From Actinobacteria bacterium 13_2_20CM_68_14 (lineage in GTDB: Bacteria > Actinomycetota > Thermoleophilia > Gaiellales > Gaiellaceae): a DNA stretch of 19,131 nt. The translations under genes were made by a program, and so were the position numbers. The notes under the pieces are model-generated. The model was given only the letters and a program-made list of their open reading frames with translations, was not told where the DNA came from and made no database searches. Below, piece after piece: positions 6,899 to 13,287 of the stretch (the first letter of the stretch is position 1; each line of letters starts with the position of its first letter). The stretch spans positions 1-19,131 of the forward strand of contig MNDB01000075.1 in assembly GCA_001914705.1 (NCBI GenBank), in the 5' to 3' direction.

Positions 6899-7063
6899 AT
6901 GAAGGATCCCGCGCTCGCGATCCCCTACCTCGTCCTCTGGGTGGCGATGATGCGCGCGCTCCTCGTCCGCGCGCAGATCCTGCCGGCGACCTGCAGCCGC
7001 TGCGGTCAGCTCTACGAGCGCCGCGAGCTCGGCGAGACCGTCTGCTCCTGCTCGACCCGATAG
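6899..7063 (+). CDS. 54-residue Cys-rich small protein (zinc-ribbon-like)
   Basis: The short frame MKDPALAIPYLVLWVAMMRA... ends with 'LPATCSRCGQLYERRELGETVCSCSTR' (cut: CSRCG, then CSC). Two Cys pairs, C-x2-C and C-x1-C, spaced about 15 residues apart suggest a knuckle that binds a metal. Codon third positions are almost all G or C, much more consistently than in the overlapping frames, which supports a real gene. The N-terminal half is hydrophobic and may be a membrane or amphipathic helix. It diverges from the membrane protein at 6830, and a hairpin terminator at 7110-7140 follows. Function unknown. Confidence 0.72.
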   Translation: MKDPALAIPYLVLWVAMMRALLVRAQILPATCSRCGQLYERRELGETVCSCSTR

Positions 7064-7109
7064 CCCGCACTGCAAACGGGCGGGCCGCGACAGGGAGGTC
7101 GGGCGGCTC

Positions 7110-7140
7110 GGGCCCGCGCGCGACCAACCCACGCGGGCCC
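7110..7140. terminator. bidirectional terminator between the small Cys-rich gene and the gas-vesicle operon
   Basis: GGGCCCGCG (7110-7118) pairs perfectly with CGCGGGCCC (7132-7140) around a 13-base loop. It sits between two convergent genes, 47 bases past the plus-strand stop and 13 bases past the minus-strand stop, so it could end transcription from both sides, including the whole gas-vesicle operon. Confidence 0.6.
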
Positions 7141-7152
7141 CTCCTTAGCGGC

Positions 7153-7551
7153 TTAGGAACGTGCGCGGCCGATCGCGCGCTCGAGCTGCGCCTTCGTCAT
7201 GGTCGATCGGCCCTCGATGCCCAGGCGCTTTGCCTGGTTGTAGAGCTGTTCCTTCGTTCGGTTGCTTCCCCGGCTCGACGACCTTGCCGATTGACTGCCG
7301 CTGCTCGATGATCTGGACTTCGATCGTGCGGTGCTAGACCGGCGACGAGACGAGCTACGGGTTGTGGCGCCGCTCCCGCGCTTTGCGGTCGACGAAGCTC
7401 GGACGTTTTCGCCGGGGTCCTCACGCTTCTCGTCGCCCTCGCCAATGAGTTTCTTCGCCACGCCCACAGCGGCCGGCACTGCGACGCCGATCGCCGCACC
7501 TGCAACGAGCTTCTTGCCGGTCGAGAAACCTTCATTCTCGTTCTCGTCCAT
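7153..7551 (-). CDS. gas-vesicle-operon accessory protein: Ala-rich helix, Ser/Arg linker, SAP/Rho-N-like C-terminus
   Basis: Last gene of the operon, 132 residues, with a good Shine-Dalgarno sequence (GGGAGGTTCAG before the ATG). Three parts are visible: a hydrophobic Gly/Ala/Val segment flanked by lysine pairs (residues ~13-35, KKLVAGAAIGVAVPAAVGV), a basic Ser/Arg-rich low-complexity linker (~53-98) and a compact C-terminal motif (~99-130, TKEQLYNQAKRLGIEGRS...MTKAQLERAIGR). The C-terminal motif resembles the helix-turn-helix-like fold of Rho N-terminal and SAP modules, which bind nucleic acid. The hydrophobic segment could attach the protein to a membrane or the vesicle wall. Not a known core Gvp protein; the role is inferred only from position. 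Confidence 0.8.
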   Translation of the reverse strand: MDENENEGFSTGKKLVAGAAIGVAVPAAVGVAKKLIGEGDEKREDPGENVRASSTAKRGSGATTRSSSRRRSSTARSKSRSSSSGSQSARSSSRGSNRTKEQLYNQAKRLGIEGRSTMTKAQLERAIGRARS

Positions 7552-7578
7552 CTGAACCTCCCTTTCCTCGTTACGCGG

Positions 7579-7965
7579 TCAACTGCCGCGCGCTTCGTTG
7601 AACGAGTCGATGAATTTCGGGATGATCCGGTCGCGGACGAAGTCCGGCCCGTTCTTCGCCAGGTAATCGCCCGCGGCGCCCGCCGCGTCTTCTGCGGCCG
7701 GAACCAGCGCGTCACGTGCGGCATCCCACCCGCTCGAGAGCACGGAGCTCAGCACGGAGCCCGCGTCGCCGAGACCGGACTTGGAGCCGCCGTTCCGGGA
7801 CTGCCCGTTGGAGCCGCCACGGTGCGACAGAGCCTTCTTCGCCGCCACTGCAGCGACGCTCGTCACCGCAGCGGCTGCCGCGGCTTTGACGGCGGTCCCT
7901 GTCCCTACGCCCCCGCCCTGCTCGTCCTGCTGCGACTCCTGCTCTCGCTGTTGTTCGTCTGCCAT
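7579..7965 (-). CDS. gas-vesicle-operon accessory protein with Ala-rich helix
   Basis: A 128-residue product with GGAGGGACG just before the ATG. The N-terminus is Gln/Glu-rich and polar, followed by a long Ala/Val hydrophobic segment ending in Lys-Lys (~25-45, AVKAAAAAAVTSVAAVAAKK), a Gly/Ser/Asn linker and an amphipathic C-terminal half (GDYLAKNGPDFVRDRIIPKF at ~99-118). The C-terminal 'YL....xxFVRDRIIPKF' parallels 'YLTRKTTQIWQENVLPKI' in the accessory protein at 12823-13284, so the two may be distant paralogues. Unknown function; presumably acts with the vesicles. Confidence 0.82.
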   Translation of the reverse strand: MADEQQREQESQQDEQGGGVGTGTAVKAAAAAAVTSVAAVAAKKALSHRGGSNGQSRNGGSKSGLGDAGSVLSSVLSSGWDAARDALVPAAEDAAGAAGDYLAKNGPDFVRDRIIPKFIDSFNEARGS

Positions 7966-7982
7966 CGTCCCTCCTTGATCCG

Positions 7983-8252
7983 CTAGGTGCGTGCCTTCGC
8001 CCGTGACGAGCCGGAGCTGGTGCGGGTGTTGCCGCTGCCGCTTCCGCCGCCCTTGATCTCGTTAAGGCGATTCATGAGCGCGTCATTGACCGTGCTGAAG
8101 GTTCCGGCCGCCTCGTCTGCGTGCTCGCTGATCTCGTCGGCCAGCTGCACGAGCCGGTCGAAGCTGGCGTTGTTCCGAATCTCCCGGCGAAGCTGCTCGA
8201 CGAGGTTTGAGAGATCGTCGGCAACGCGCTCGACGTCTTTCAATGAAGCCAT
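7983..8252 (-). CDS. gas-vesicle-operon small helical protein
   Basis: An 89-residue product starting MASLKDVERVADDLSNLVEQL, preceded by GAAAGGAG. Residues 1-66 are predicted almost entirely alpha-helical with heptad-like leucines and alternating charges (coiled coil), and the last 20 residues are a Gly/Ser/Arg tail. It has no membrane segment or Cys. It begins 64 bases after gvpK, the largest gap in the operon, so the last three genes might also be expressed separately, though no clear promoter is visible. Not a recognised core Gvp protein. A wall-binding or chaperone-like role is possible. Confidence 0.82.
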   Translation of the reverse strand: MASLKDVERVADDLSNLVEQLRREIRNNASFDRLVQLADEISEHADEAAGTFSTVNDALMNRLNEIKGGGSGSGNTRTSSGSSRAKART

Positions 8253-8316
8253 TCGGGTTCTCCTTTCAATCGAGGACTTGTGAGCCTTTTCCCTGCATCG
8301 CAGGCGTTATGCGCGG

Positions 8317-8676
8317 TCACAGAAGATTTCCCAACGGGCCCAGGTTGAGGTTGAGGTCGCGGTCTTCGAAGTCGAAGTGCTCCTTCAGCTCCTGCATTCG
8401 CTGCTCGAGCTTCATGAACGTCTCCCCCATTTGCTCGATCTCGTCGTCCCTCAGCGTGTTCAGCTCCATCCGCCTGAGCGCCTGACGCTCCATCAGCTGG
8501 CGGAGGAGCTCGACCAACGTCAGCACGAGCTGGGCGAGCCCGCGTTCGACCTGCTCCGGATCGGCGTTGACCCGGCGCGGGAACGCTTGCGGCACGTGCT
8601 CGAGCTCGCTCGCGATTCGCCCGAGGTCGCCCCCGCTCGCGAGGATCTTGTCCACCGGCTCATGCCGAGCGCTCAT
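8317..8676 (-). CDS. gvpK: gas vesicle protein K
   Basis: GvpK is a conserved minor assembly protein of gas vesicles. The 119-residue product (MSARHEPVDKILASGGDLG...) shows the family features: 'VNADPEQVERGLAQLVLTLVELLRQLMERQALRRM' and the coiled-coil end 'EIEQMGETFMKLEQRMQELKEHF'. I chose the ATG at 8676 because GAGAGGAG lies 4 bases before it. A start at 8700 is possible but lacks a ribosome site. The start overlaps the end of the third gvpF/L gene by 17 bases, which suggests coupled translation. Confidence 0.95.
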   Translation of the reverse strand: MSARHEPVDKILASGGDLGRIASELEHVPQAFPRRVNADPEQVERGLAQLVLTLVELLRQLMERQALRRMELNTLRDDEIEQMGETFMKLEQRMQELKEHFDFEDRDLNLNLGPLGNLL

Positions 8677-9331
8677 GCGACTCCTCTCGGTCGTCCGCAA
8701 AGGTGTAGGGCGGCCAGGGCCCCGTACAGACCATCGTGAGCTCTGGATGAGCGCCCTCGATTCTGTTCATGTGCTCGCGGAACGCTTCGATTTGTTCTTC
8801 CGGCACGAGGTACACGGCTTGGAGCAGGTCGCCGGAGGCGCCGCCGAAGCGAGTACTCGTGCGCGACAATGCGGCAAGCGGCCCGTGAAGCTCCTGCGAA
8901 AACCGGTCGCGCTCGGTGGCTTCGGCCAGTCGCGTGCGCATGTAGTCGCTTCCGGATAGCCCGGTCGATTCGTCGGTTCGGGAGCCACGCTCGAGCACCC
9001 GGAGTCCGAGCTCGACGCAGCCGCGGACGCGGGTCAGTCCGCGCTCGAGTGCCGTGGCCTTCGTCTGAACGGCTTCCGTAAGCTGCTCCTCGCTCGTGAA
9101 CGCGCGGCCGAACTGAGCCGGGAGAACAGCGCGGCTACGAGACATCAGCTCTTCGACCACGTTGGCATGAACAAGGATCGCGTCATGCGTGACCTCGCCC
9201 AGCTCGCGCGTGCTTCGGCTGACGACGACGTCGAGGCCGGCGATACGCCGGCGCTCGAGCGCCGCTCCGTCGACTCCCCGAAGATCGGGAAGATCGTCGA
9301 GTCCCTGGACAAGTCCATAGAGATGAATCAC
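8660..9331 (-). CDS. gas vesicle protein of the GvpF/GvpL family (third, short paralogue)
   Basis: A 223-residue protein with the family layout: an N-terminal 'MIHLYGLVQG' strand, the central 'AVLPAQFGRAFTSEEQLTEAV' segment, a helical middle, and the C-terminal 'LLQAVYLVPEEQIEAFREHM...LTMVCTGPWPPYTF' half. The GPWPPY motif is the hallmark of GvpF/L. These proteins are minor wall or assembly components that bind GvpA. It is shorter than the other two copies in the operon. The start is a GTG overlapping the gvpS stop (GTGA). Confidence 0.93.
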   Translation of the reverse strand: MIHLYGLVQGLDDLPDLRGVDGAALERRRIAGLDVVVSRSTRELGEVTHDAILVHANVVEELMSRSRAVLPAQFGRAFTSEEQLTEAVQTKATALERGLTRVRGCVELGLRVLERGSRTDESTGLSGSDYMRTRLAEATERDRFSQELHGPLAALSRTSTRFGGASGDLLQAVYLVPEEQIEAFREHMNRIEGAHPELTMVCTGPWPPYTFADDREESHERSA

Positions 9332-9546
9332 GGCTGCGCTCCAACGGGGTGGAGCTCGCGGTCTCGCTGCTCTTCCAGCGTCGCGACGGACGAGAGCAGG
9401 AGGCGGAGCCCGACATAGACCAGGTCCACATTCGCCACCGAGAGCGTGATGTCGCCCGTTAGCACGACGCCCTTGTTCAGCACCCGGTCGACGAGCTCGA
9501 CCAAGGTCACCTGGTACTTGAGCTCATGTTCGTCTCTCGGGCTCAC
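9328..9546 (-). CDS. gvpS: gas vesicle protein of the GvpA/J/S family (GvpS type)
   Basis: A 72-residue small structural homologue. The core 'VTLVELVDRVLNKGVVLTGDITLSVANVDLVYVGLRLLLSSV' has the family helix-beta-hairpin-helix plan. The 'KGVVLTGD..LSVA.VDLV' version is characteristic of the S/M branch rather than the main wall protein GvpA. Position between gvpL and a second gvpF/L gene and before gvpK agrees with the actinobacterial J-L-S-K order. The GTG start overlaps the gvpL stop as GTGA. Probably involved in nucleating or capping the vesicle. Confidence 0.9.
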   Translation of the reverse strand: MSPRDEHELKYQVTLVELVDRVLNKGVVLTGDITLSVANVDLVYVGLRLLLSSVATLEEQRDRELHPVGAQP

Positions 9547-10388
9547 GACGCTCGCAGCTCCGTCGGGACGAAGTTGTACGGCGGCCAGGGGCCGGTGAGC
9601 TCGAGCTCGACGCCTAGGTCGCGGTACTCCACGGCCAGGCTTCCAAGCGTCGCTTTGAATTCGGCCTCACTCACGTCGACGAGGTAGGCGCCGTGGAAGA
9701 TCATCTGATTGTCGCGGCCGGAAACCTCGGGCGCCTGCAGGGCAAGCGTCAGCCCGTCATCCGCTCGGGCGAGCAGCCGGGAATGGATATCGCGGCTGGC
9801 CGTGCTGCGAAGGCGCTCGACCTCTGACGAGACGAGCTGCTCGAGACGGCGGCGCTCGAGATACGCCGTCCCGCCTTCCGCCGACCCTGCTCGCTCCTGG
9901 AGATCCCGGATCTTCTCGTTGCGCGATGCCTCACCGGCGGCGAACCGTTTGCGATCGACGAATGCCTTAACGCCGAGTTCGACCTGGCCGTGGACGCGGT
10001 CGAGCGCCGCCTGGAGCGCGTCTTTGCGCTCGGCGAGAAACCGGCGCAATTCGCGCTCGCTGCGATAGACGGTGCAGAAGCGACAGGGCACAATCGAAAG
10101 CTCATGGAGCACGCGCTCGAGCACCCGCTCGTGCGCGCTGATCTTCTCTTCGAGCCAGGCGGCGTCGCCAAGGCGGTCCGGAAGCATCTCCTCGCCGAAC
10201 TCCTCCAGCGACACCCGGCTCGTGACCCCTGCGAGCGGCCCTTCGACCACGAGCTCGACGTCGTGTCCGGGGTCGACGGCGAGGCCCTCCGCGTCCAGCC
10301 TTGGGCTCTTGTCACCGGCCCCGACGACGCCGTACAAGTACCAGCCGAGACCGTTGGTGCAGATCGCAGCGCCGTCGGCAGAGCTCAT
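9543..10388 (-). CDS. gvpL: gas vesicle protein GvpL/GvpF
   Basis: A 281-residue GvpF/L protein. Seen: N-terminal 'GWYLYGVVGAGD', 'VEGPLAGVTSRVSLEEFGEE', the central 'LSIVPCRFCTVYRSERELRRFL', and the C-terminal 'MIFHGAYLVDVSEAEFKATL' and 'ELTGPWPPYNFVP'. The ATG at 10388 overlaps the gvpJ stop (ATGA). The frame stays open to 10508, but that extension runs through gvpJ and is not needed. In this copy the usual LPxRFGTVF motif reads VPCRFCTVY, with two cysteines close together, a small oddity. Assembly or minor wall component. Confidence 0.95.
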   Translation of the reverse strand: MSSADGAAICTNGLGWYLYGVVGAGDKSPRLDAEGLAVDPGHDVELVVEGPLAGVTSRVSLEEFGEEMLPDRLGDAAWLEEKISAHERVLERVLHELSIVPCRFCTVYRSERELRRFLAERKDALQAALDRVHGQVELGVKAFVDRKRFAAGEASRNEKIRDLQERAGSAEGGTAYLERRRLEQLVSSEVERLRSTASRDIHSRLLARADDGLTLALQAPEVSGRDNQMIFHGAYLVDVSEAEFKATLGSLAVEYRDLGVELELTGPWPPYNFVPTELRAS

Positions 10389-10705
10389 GTGTCCGACCGT
10401 CCTCGTTCCGGCGACGTTGGTAAGCCGGCCTTCTCCTCGAGCTTGCGCAGACGCTCCTCCAACTCGCTGTGGCCGTTGCCGCGCGAGAGGAAAGCATCGC
10501 CCTCCCACCAGTCGATTCCCAGCTCGCGCGCCTTGTCGGCGGAGGCGATCAGCAACCTGATCTTCACCGTCAAGAGCTCGATGTCGAGCAAGTTGATCTG
10601 GATGTCGCCTGCGATGACGATTCCCTTGTCGAGGACGCGCTCGAGCACGTCGGCCAGTTGCGCCGGCTGGCCGGAGCGATAACTCTCGAGGTCGCGGCTA
10701 CTCAC
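10385..10705 (-). CDS. gvpJ: gas vesicle protein GvpJ (GvpA family)
   Basis: A 106-residue minor structural protein. Residues ~16-64 are the GvpA-type core ('LADVLERVLDKGIVIAGDIQ', 'INLLDIELLTVKIRLLIASA') followed by 'ELGIDWWEGDAFLS', the extension typical of actinobacterial GvpJ, and a charged helical tail. The start is a GTG that overlaps the gvpO stop (GTGA), with GAGGGGAG upstream. GvpJ-type proteins are thought to form the vesicle tips or nucleate assembly. Confidence 0.93.
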   Translation of the reverse strand: MSSRDLESYRSGQPAQLADVLERVLDKGIVIAGDIQINLLDIELLTVKIRLLIASADKARELGIDWWEGDAFLSRGNGHSELEERLRKLEEKAGLPTSPERGRSDT

Positions 10706-11421
10706 GCCTGCTCCCCTCTGTCGGCCTGCGAGCGGTGGTACCGCCGTACCTGGGCATAGCGGCGTAGGTTTCGGTCGTCGTCAAGCTCCATCTCGTACGA
10801 AGCGAGGACGTCGGTTGACTCGGGGATCCGCGAAACCTCGACGACTTCGAGCGTCACGATCCAACCGTCGCGCGTGCGCTCGAACGAGGACACCGACTCG
10901 ACCGTTCGGTCGAGCAAAGCCTCGAGATAGTCGCGAGCGTGCCGAACCGTGGCCTTGGCGTCATCCGGCGCCGCGCCTCGAGGCTCCTCTCGGCGTCGCT
11001 GGTCTCCGTCGGACGCCGGCCCGTCGTCTTCGTGGTCTCTGTGGCCCCTGCCACGCTTCTGCGCTTCGGGTCGCTGCGCTTCGTCCCCGGGCTCCAGGGC
11101 GGTCTCGACCCCAGTCTTCGTCTCGGTGTCGACCTTGCTCTCGTTTTCAGGCTCGGTCTGGGGTTTCGTCTCCGTATCGTTCGGGGGTTGGGCTTGGTCT
11201 TCGTCGTGGGAGGTGAGAGCGCGCGCCGCCGCGGCCGCTGCGCCTACCGCCGCCCCTGCGACCGCGACCTTTGCGGCGTGCTTCACAGCCTCGAGGGGCT
11301 GCTCCTCGTCGCGCTCGGCGCCGCCGTCTTTCCGTTCCTCCGGCGCCCGGTTTGCCGACTGGCCCCGCCGGCGTTGGCGGGCATCGGCGCGCTTTAGCTG
11401 AGCTTTCGTGGGCTCGGCCAT
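10702..11421 (-). CDS. gvpO: gas vesicle protein GvpO with a long N-terminal extension
   Basis: The last 75 residues are the GvpO domain ('ARDYLEALLDRTVESVSSFE', 'GWIVTLEVVEVSRIPESTDV', 'ASYEMELDDDRNLRRYAQVR'). Known GvpO proteins are often little more than this domain. Here it is preceded by about 155 extra residues: a basic head, a hydrophobic Ala-rich segment (~47-69, AVKHAAKVAVAGAAVGAAAA) and a long Glu/Thr/Asp/Arg-rich disordered region. The ATG at 11421 touches the gvpG stop (TGATG). A TTG at 11424 is an alternative and lies after the same GGAGGAGG. The extra Ala-rich helix recurs in other proteins of the operon. Confidence 0.92.
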   Translation of the reverse strand: MAEPTKAQLKRADARQRRRGQSANRAPEERKDGGAERDEEQPLEAVKHAAKVAVAGAAVGAAAAAARALTSHDEDQAQPPNDTETKPQTEPENESKVDTETKTGVETALEPGDEAQRPEAQKRGRGHRDHEDDGPASDGDQRRREEPRGAAPDDAKATVRHARDYLEALLDRTVESVSSFERTRDGWIVTLEVVEVSRIPESTDVLASYEMELDDDRNLRRYAQVRRYHRSQADRGEQA

Positions 11422-11648
11422 CAAGCCTCCTCCTCGAGTTGTTCGAGCAACTCGTCCTCGATCGCCTCGTACTCCTCAACGGTGAGCGCTCCCAAGTCGA
11501 ACTGCCGCTCGGCCTCGGCGAGCCGTCGGCGGACCGAGGTTTCCTCGCGCAACTCACGCTCTGCCTCGGCGGCAAGCTGCTCGGCAACCCAGATCGTCCC
11601 GCGCACGGGAGCGAGCGGAAGCGTCAGCAGTCCTGTGATCAGCCCCAT
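11421..11648 (-). CDS. gvpG: gas vesicle protein G
   Basis: A 75-residue protein with the GvpG pattern: hydrophobic N-terminus 'MGLITGLLTLPLAPVRGTIWVAEQL' and then a long charged helix 'AERELREETSVRRRLAEAER' followed by 'LGALTVEEYEAIEDELLEQL'. Conserved partner of GvpF/L and GvpA in vesicle assembly. The ATG overlaps the gvpF stop by one base (TAATG). Confidence 0.95.
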   Translation of the reverse strand: MGLITGLLTLPLAPVRGTIWVAEQLAAEAERELREETSVRRRLAEAERQFDLGALTVEEYEAIEDELLEQLEEEA

Positions 11649-12436
11649 TACCTCGACTCCAGTGGTGTAACGCTGACGAAGCTGTGAGGAGCGAGCGGAC
11701 CGACGTACTTGAAGCGGATGCGACCCGCGTGTGTCCCGGCGAGCTCGTCCATGACGTCGTCGAAGGCCGTCACGTCTCGGCGCTTGACGAGGAACGACGC
11801 TCGCAGCGCCTGATGCTCGATCCGCTCCCGATCGACTTCCGTGTCGACGGCGAGCGGGGATAGGCGGTCGAGTAGGGCCTTTCTATCACGCTCCGTCCGT
11901 CGTTGAAGCTCGTCCGCGACTCGCTCACCGAGCTCGGCTCGGAGCGGATACGTCGCGGCGTCCTGGCCGCCACGCGTCTGCTCCCGCAGCTGCGCGATCC
12001 GCGGGTTCGCCTGGACGATCTCGGCGAGGATGGCGTTCTCCTCGTATTGCGCTCTCACGGTCAGCTCCACCTTCCCCTCGAACTTCCGGAGGAGCGCTGC
12101 GAGCTCTTCCTGCCGGGATCGCAGGAAGCCTTCGACAAGGGCTGCTTCGTTTTCGAAGACGACCCCGAATCGGAGCGGCAGCACCGTTCCGCGTTCGAGC
12201 GCCGCGGCGAGGACTTCGGAGTGGTTGAGTAGGTCGCGCCGCTTTGCCCGTACCTTCGTCGACTCGACCGGACTCGTAAGAGCCGCGAGCTCGCCGTCGC
12301 GAACGGCCGCCACCACCTTGCCGCCGACTCCCTCGCCTCGAGGCGGGGCCGCCGTGGCCCAGGTAATGCCGTAGCAGTAGACCCCGTTGGCGGATGCCTG
12401 GTCCGCGCCTGGGCTGCGGGAAATTTGCACGGTCAT
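11648..12436 (-). CDS. gvpF: gas vesicle protein GvpF
   Basis: A 262-residue GvpF/L-family protein. Seen: 'GVYCYGITWA' N-terminus, 'GELAALTSPVE', the diagnostic 'ERGTVLPLRFGVVFENEAAL', a charged helical middle ('LRKFEGKVELTVRAQYEE') and the C-terminal half ending 'FKYVGPLAPHSFV', where most relatives have GPWPPY. It follows gvpA by 3 bases. The standard LPLRFG motif makes this copy the best GvpF candidate of the three in the operon. GvpF binds GvpA and supports early assembly. Confidence 0.94.
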   Translation of the reverse strand: MTVQISRSPGADQASANGVYCYGITWATAAPPRGEGVGGKVVAAVRDGELAALTSPVESTKVRAKRRDLLNHSEVLAAALERGTVLPLRFGVVFENEAALVEGFLRSRQEELAALLRKFEGKVELTVRAQYEENAILAEIVQANPRIAQLREQTRGGQDAATYPLRAELGERVADELQRRTERDRKALLDRLSPLAVDTEVDRERIEHQALRASFLVKRRDVTAFDDVMDELAGTHAGRIRFKYVGPLAPHSFVSVTPLESR

Positions 12437-12439
12437 CGC

Positions 12440-12814
12440 TCAGCCTCGCCCAGCGTCTTCCTTTTTCCGATCGTCGCTTGAAAACGCTTCCTTCGCGCCC
12501 TCGACCATCCCTTTCGACTTGCCGTCGCCGCCGTTGCCGTCGCTCCCGTCGCGGAGCTCTTTCAGTCCGGCGGCCTCGGTCTGCGTCAGGTCGAGCCGGT
12601 TGACCGCCTCGGCGAAGCGGAGGTAGGTGTCGACGCTCGCGATCACGATCCGGGCGTCGATCGTGATCAACTCGATCCCGATCACGGCGATCCGCACGTA
12701 GGCGTCGATCACCAGGCCCTTGTCGAGGATCAGGTCGACGACGTCGGCTAGACCGCTCGGGCTGGGCGCTCTCTGCAGGTAGTTGCTGGCCGTGCCGTGG
12801 GTTGCGATAGCCAT
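12440..12814 (-). CDS. gvpA: gas vesicle major structural protein GvpA, intact copy with long tail
   Basis: A 124-residue protein. Residues ~20-74 are the GvpA core that forms the ribbed vesicle wall ('SGLADVVDLILDKGLVIDAY', 'VRIAVIGIELITIDARIVIA', 'SVDTYLRFAEAV'). It carries an extra ~19-residue head and a ~50-residue Gly/Asp/Lys-rich hydrophilic tail, whereas typical GvpA is near 70 residues. AAGGAGGGTC directly precedes the ATG, the strongest ribosome site in the operon, as expected for the most abundant product. A damaged near-copy lies upstream at 13288-13703. Confidence 0.96.
   Translation of the reverse strand: MAIATHGTASNYLQRAPSPSGLADVVDLILDKGLVIDAYVRIAVIGIELITIDARIVIASVDTYLRFAEAVNRLDLTQTEAAGLKELRDGSDGNGGDGKSKGMVEGAKEAFSSDDRKKEDAGRG
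12575..12719 (-). repeat. 145-bp segment duplicated at 13504-13648 (gvpA core)
   Basis: The two segments differ at one position (GCGG/GCGA next to AGGTAGGTG). The homology resumes beyond a 40-bp gap over the next 55 bases (12760-12814 versus 13649-13703, 3 differences). The flanking tails of the two genes are unrelated, so the near-identity suggests recent duplication or gene conversion. Confidence 0.9.
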
Positions 12815-12822
12815 GACCCTCC

Positions 12823-13284
12823 TTATGTCGAACCTGATTGCTCGAGTGCCCGCTGACGCTGTTGACGCCGTCGTCGCCGCTCCTCGCGTTCCTTTTCGCG
12901 CTGCATATCCGGCCTTTGCGCCTCAGCGGACTTCCCGCTGGGTTGCTCTGTCTCCCGCGAGCCGGCGTTGGCTCCCGGCTGCTCATCCCCCAAACGTTCC
13001 GCGGGTCCACGAAGCACGACGGAGCCTCGGCCTCCAGGAACCTGGCTTGTGGCCTGCTCGAGCGCGTCCTTGGCGAACGCCTTCAGGCCGCCTTTTTCCC
13101 GAATCTTCGGGAGCACGTTCTCCTGCCAAATCTGAGTCGTCTTTCGCGTGAGGTAAGTCGTGCCTGCGGTCGCGGCCGTCGCCACGAGAGGGGCAAGTGT
13201 CTTCTTGAGCGCTGAGCGCGATAGCTCACTGAAGAACCCCTCCCGGGCCTTTCCGTCAGCAGCGGTCTGCGGTTCGTCAGCCAT
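12823..13284 (-). CDS. gas-vesicle-operon accessory protein between the two gvpA copies
   Basis: A 153-residue protein. The N-terminal half is conserved-looking: 'ELSRSALKKTLAPLVATAATAG' (hydrophobic Ala/Thr segment ~27-43) and 'YLTRKTTQIWQENVLPKIRE' followed by 'GGLKAFAKDALEQA'. The C-terminal half is a disordered, very basic Arg/Gln/Glu tail (REERRRRRQQRQR). It begins 3 bases after the gvpA-copy stop and ends 8 bases before the intact gvpA start. The first half resembles the protein at 7579-7965. I know no named family. A role at the vesicle surface or in assembly is inferred from position. Confidence 0.85.
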   Translation of the reverse strand: MADEPQTAADGKAREGFFSELSRSALKKTLAPLVATAATAGTTYLTRKTTQIWQENVLPKIREKGGLKAFAKDALEQATSQVPGGRGSVVLRGPAERLGDEQPGANAGSRETEQPSGKSAEAQRPDMQREKEREERRRRRQQRQRALEQSGST

Positions 13285-13287
13285 CGA

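Noticed and set aside
8299..8311. Small palindrome CCTGC-GAT-GCAGG between gvpK and the 7983 gene
   Set aside because: Only a 5-bp stem with a 3-base loop and no tail; too weak to call a terminator or operator.
11925..13010. 361-codon minus-strand frame across gvpF and gvpA
   Set aside because: Runs in the wrong frame through well-supported gas-vesicle genes; Arg/Asp-rich shadow.
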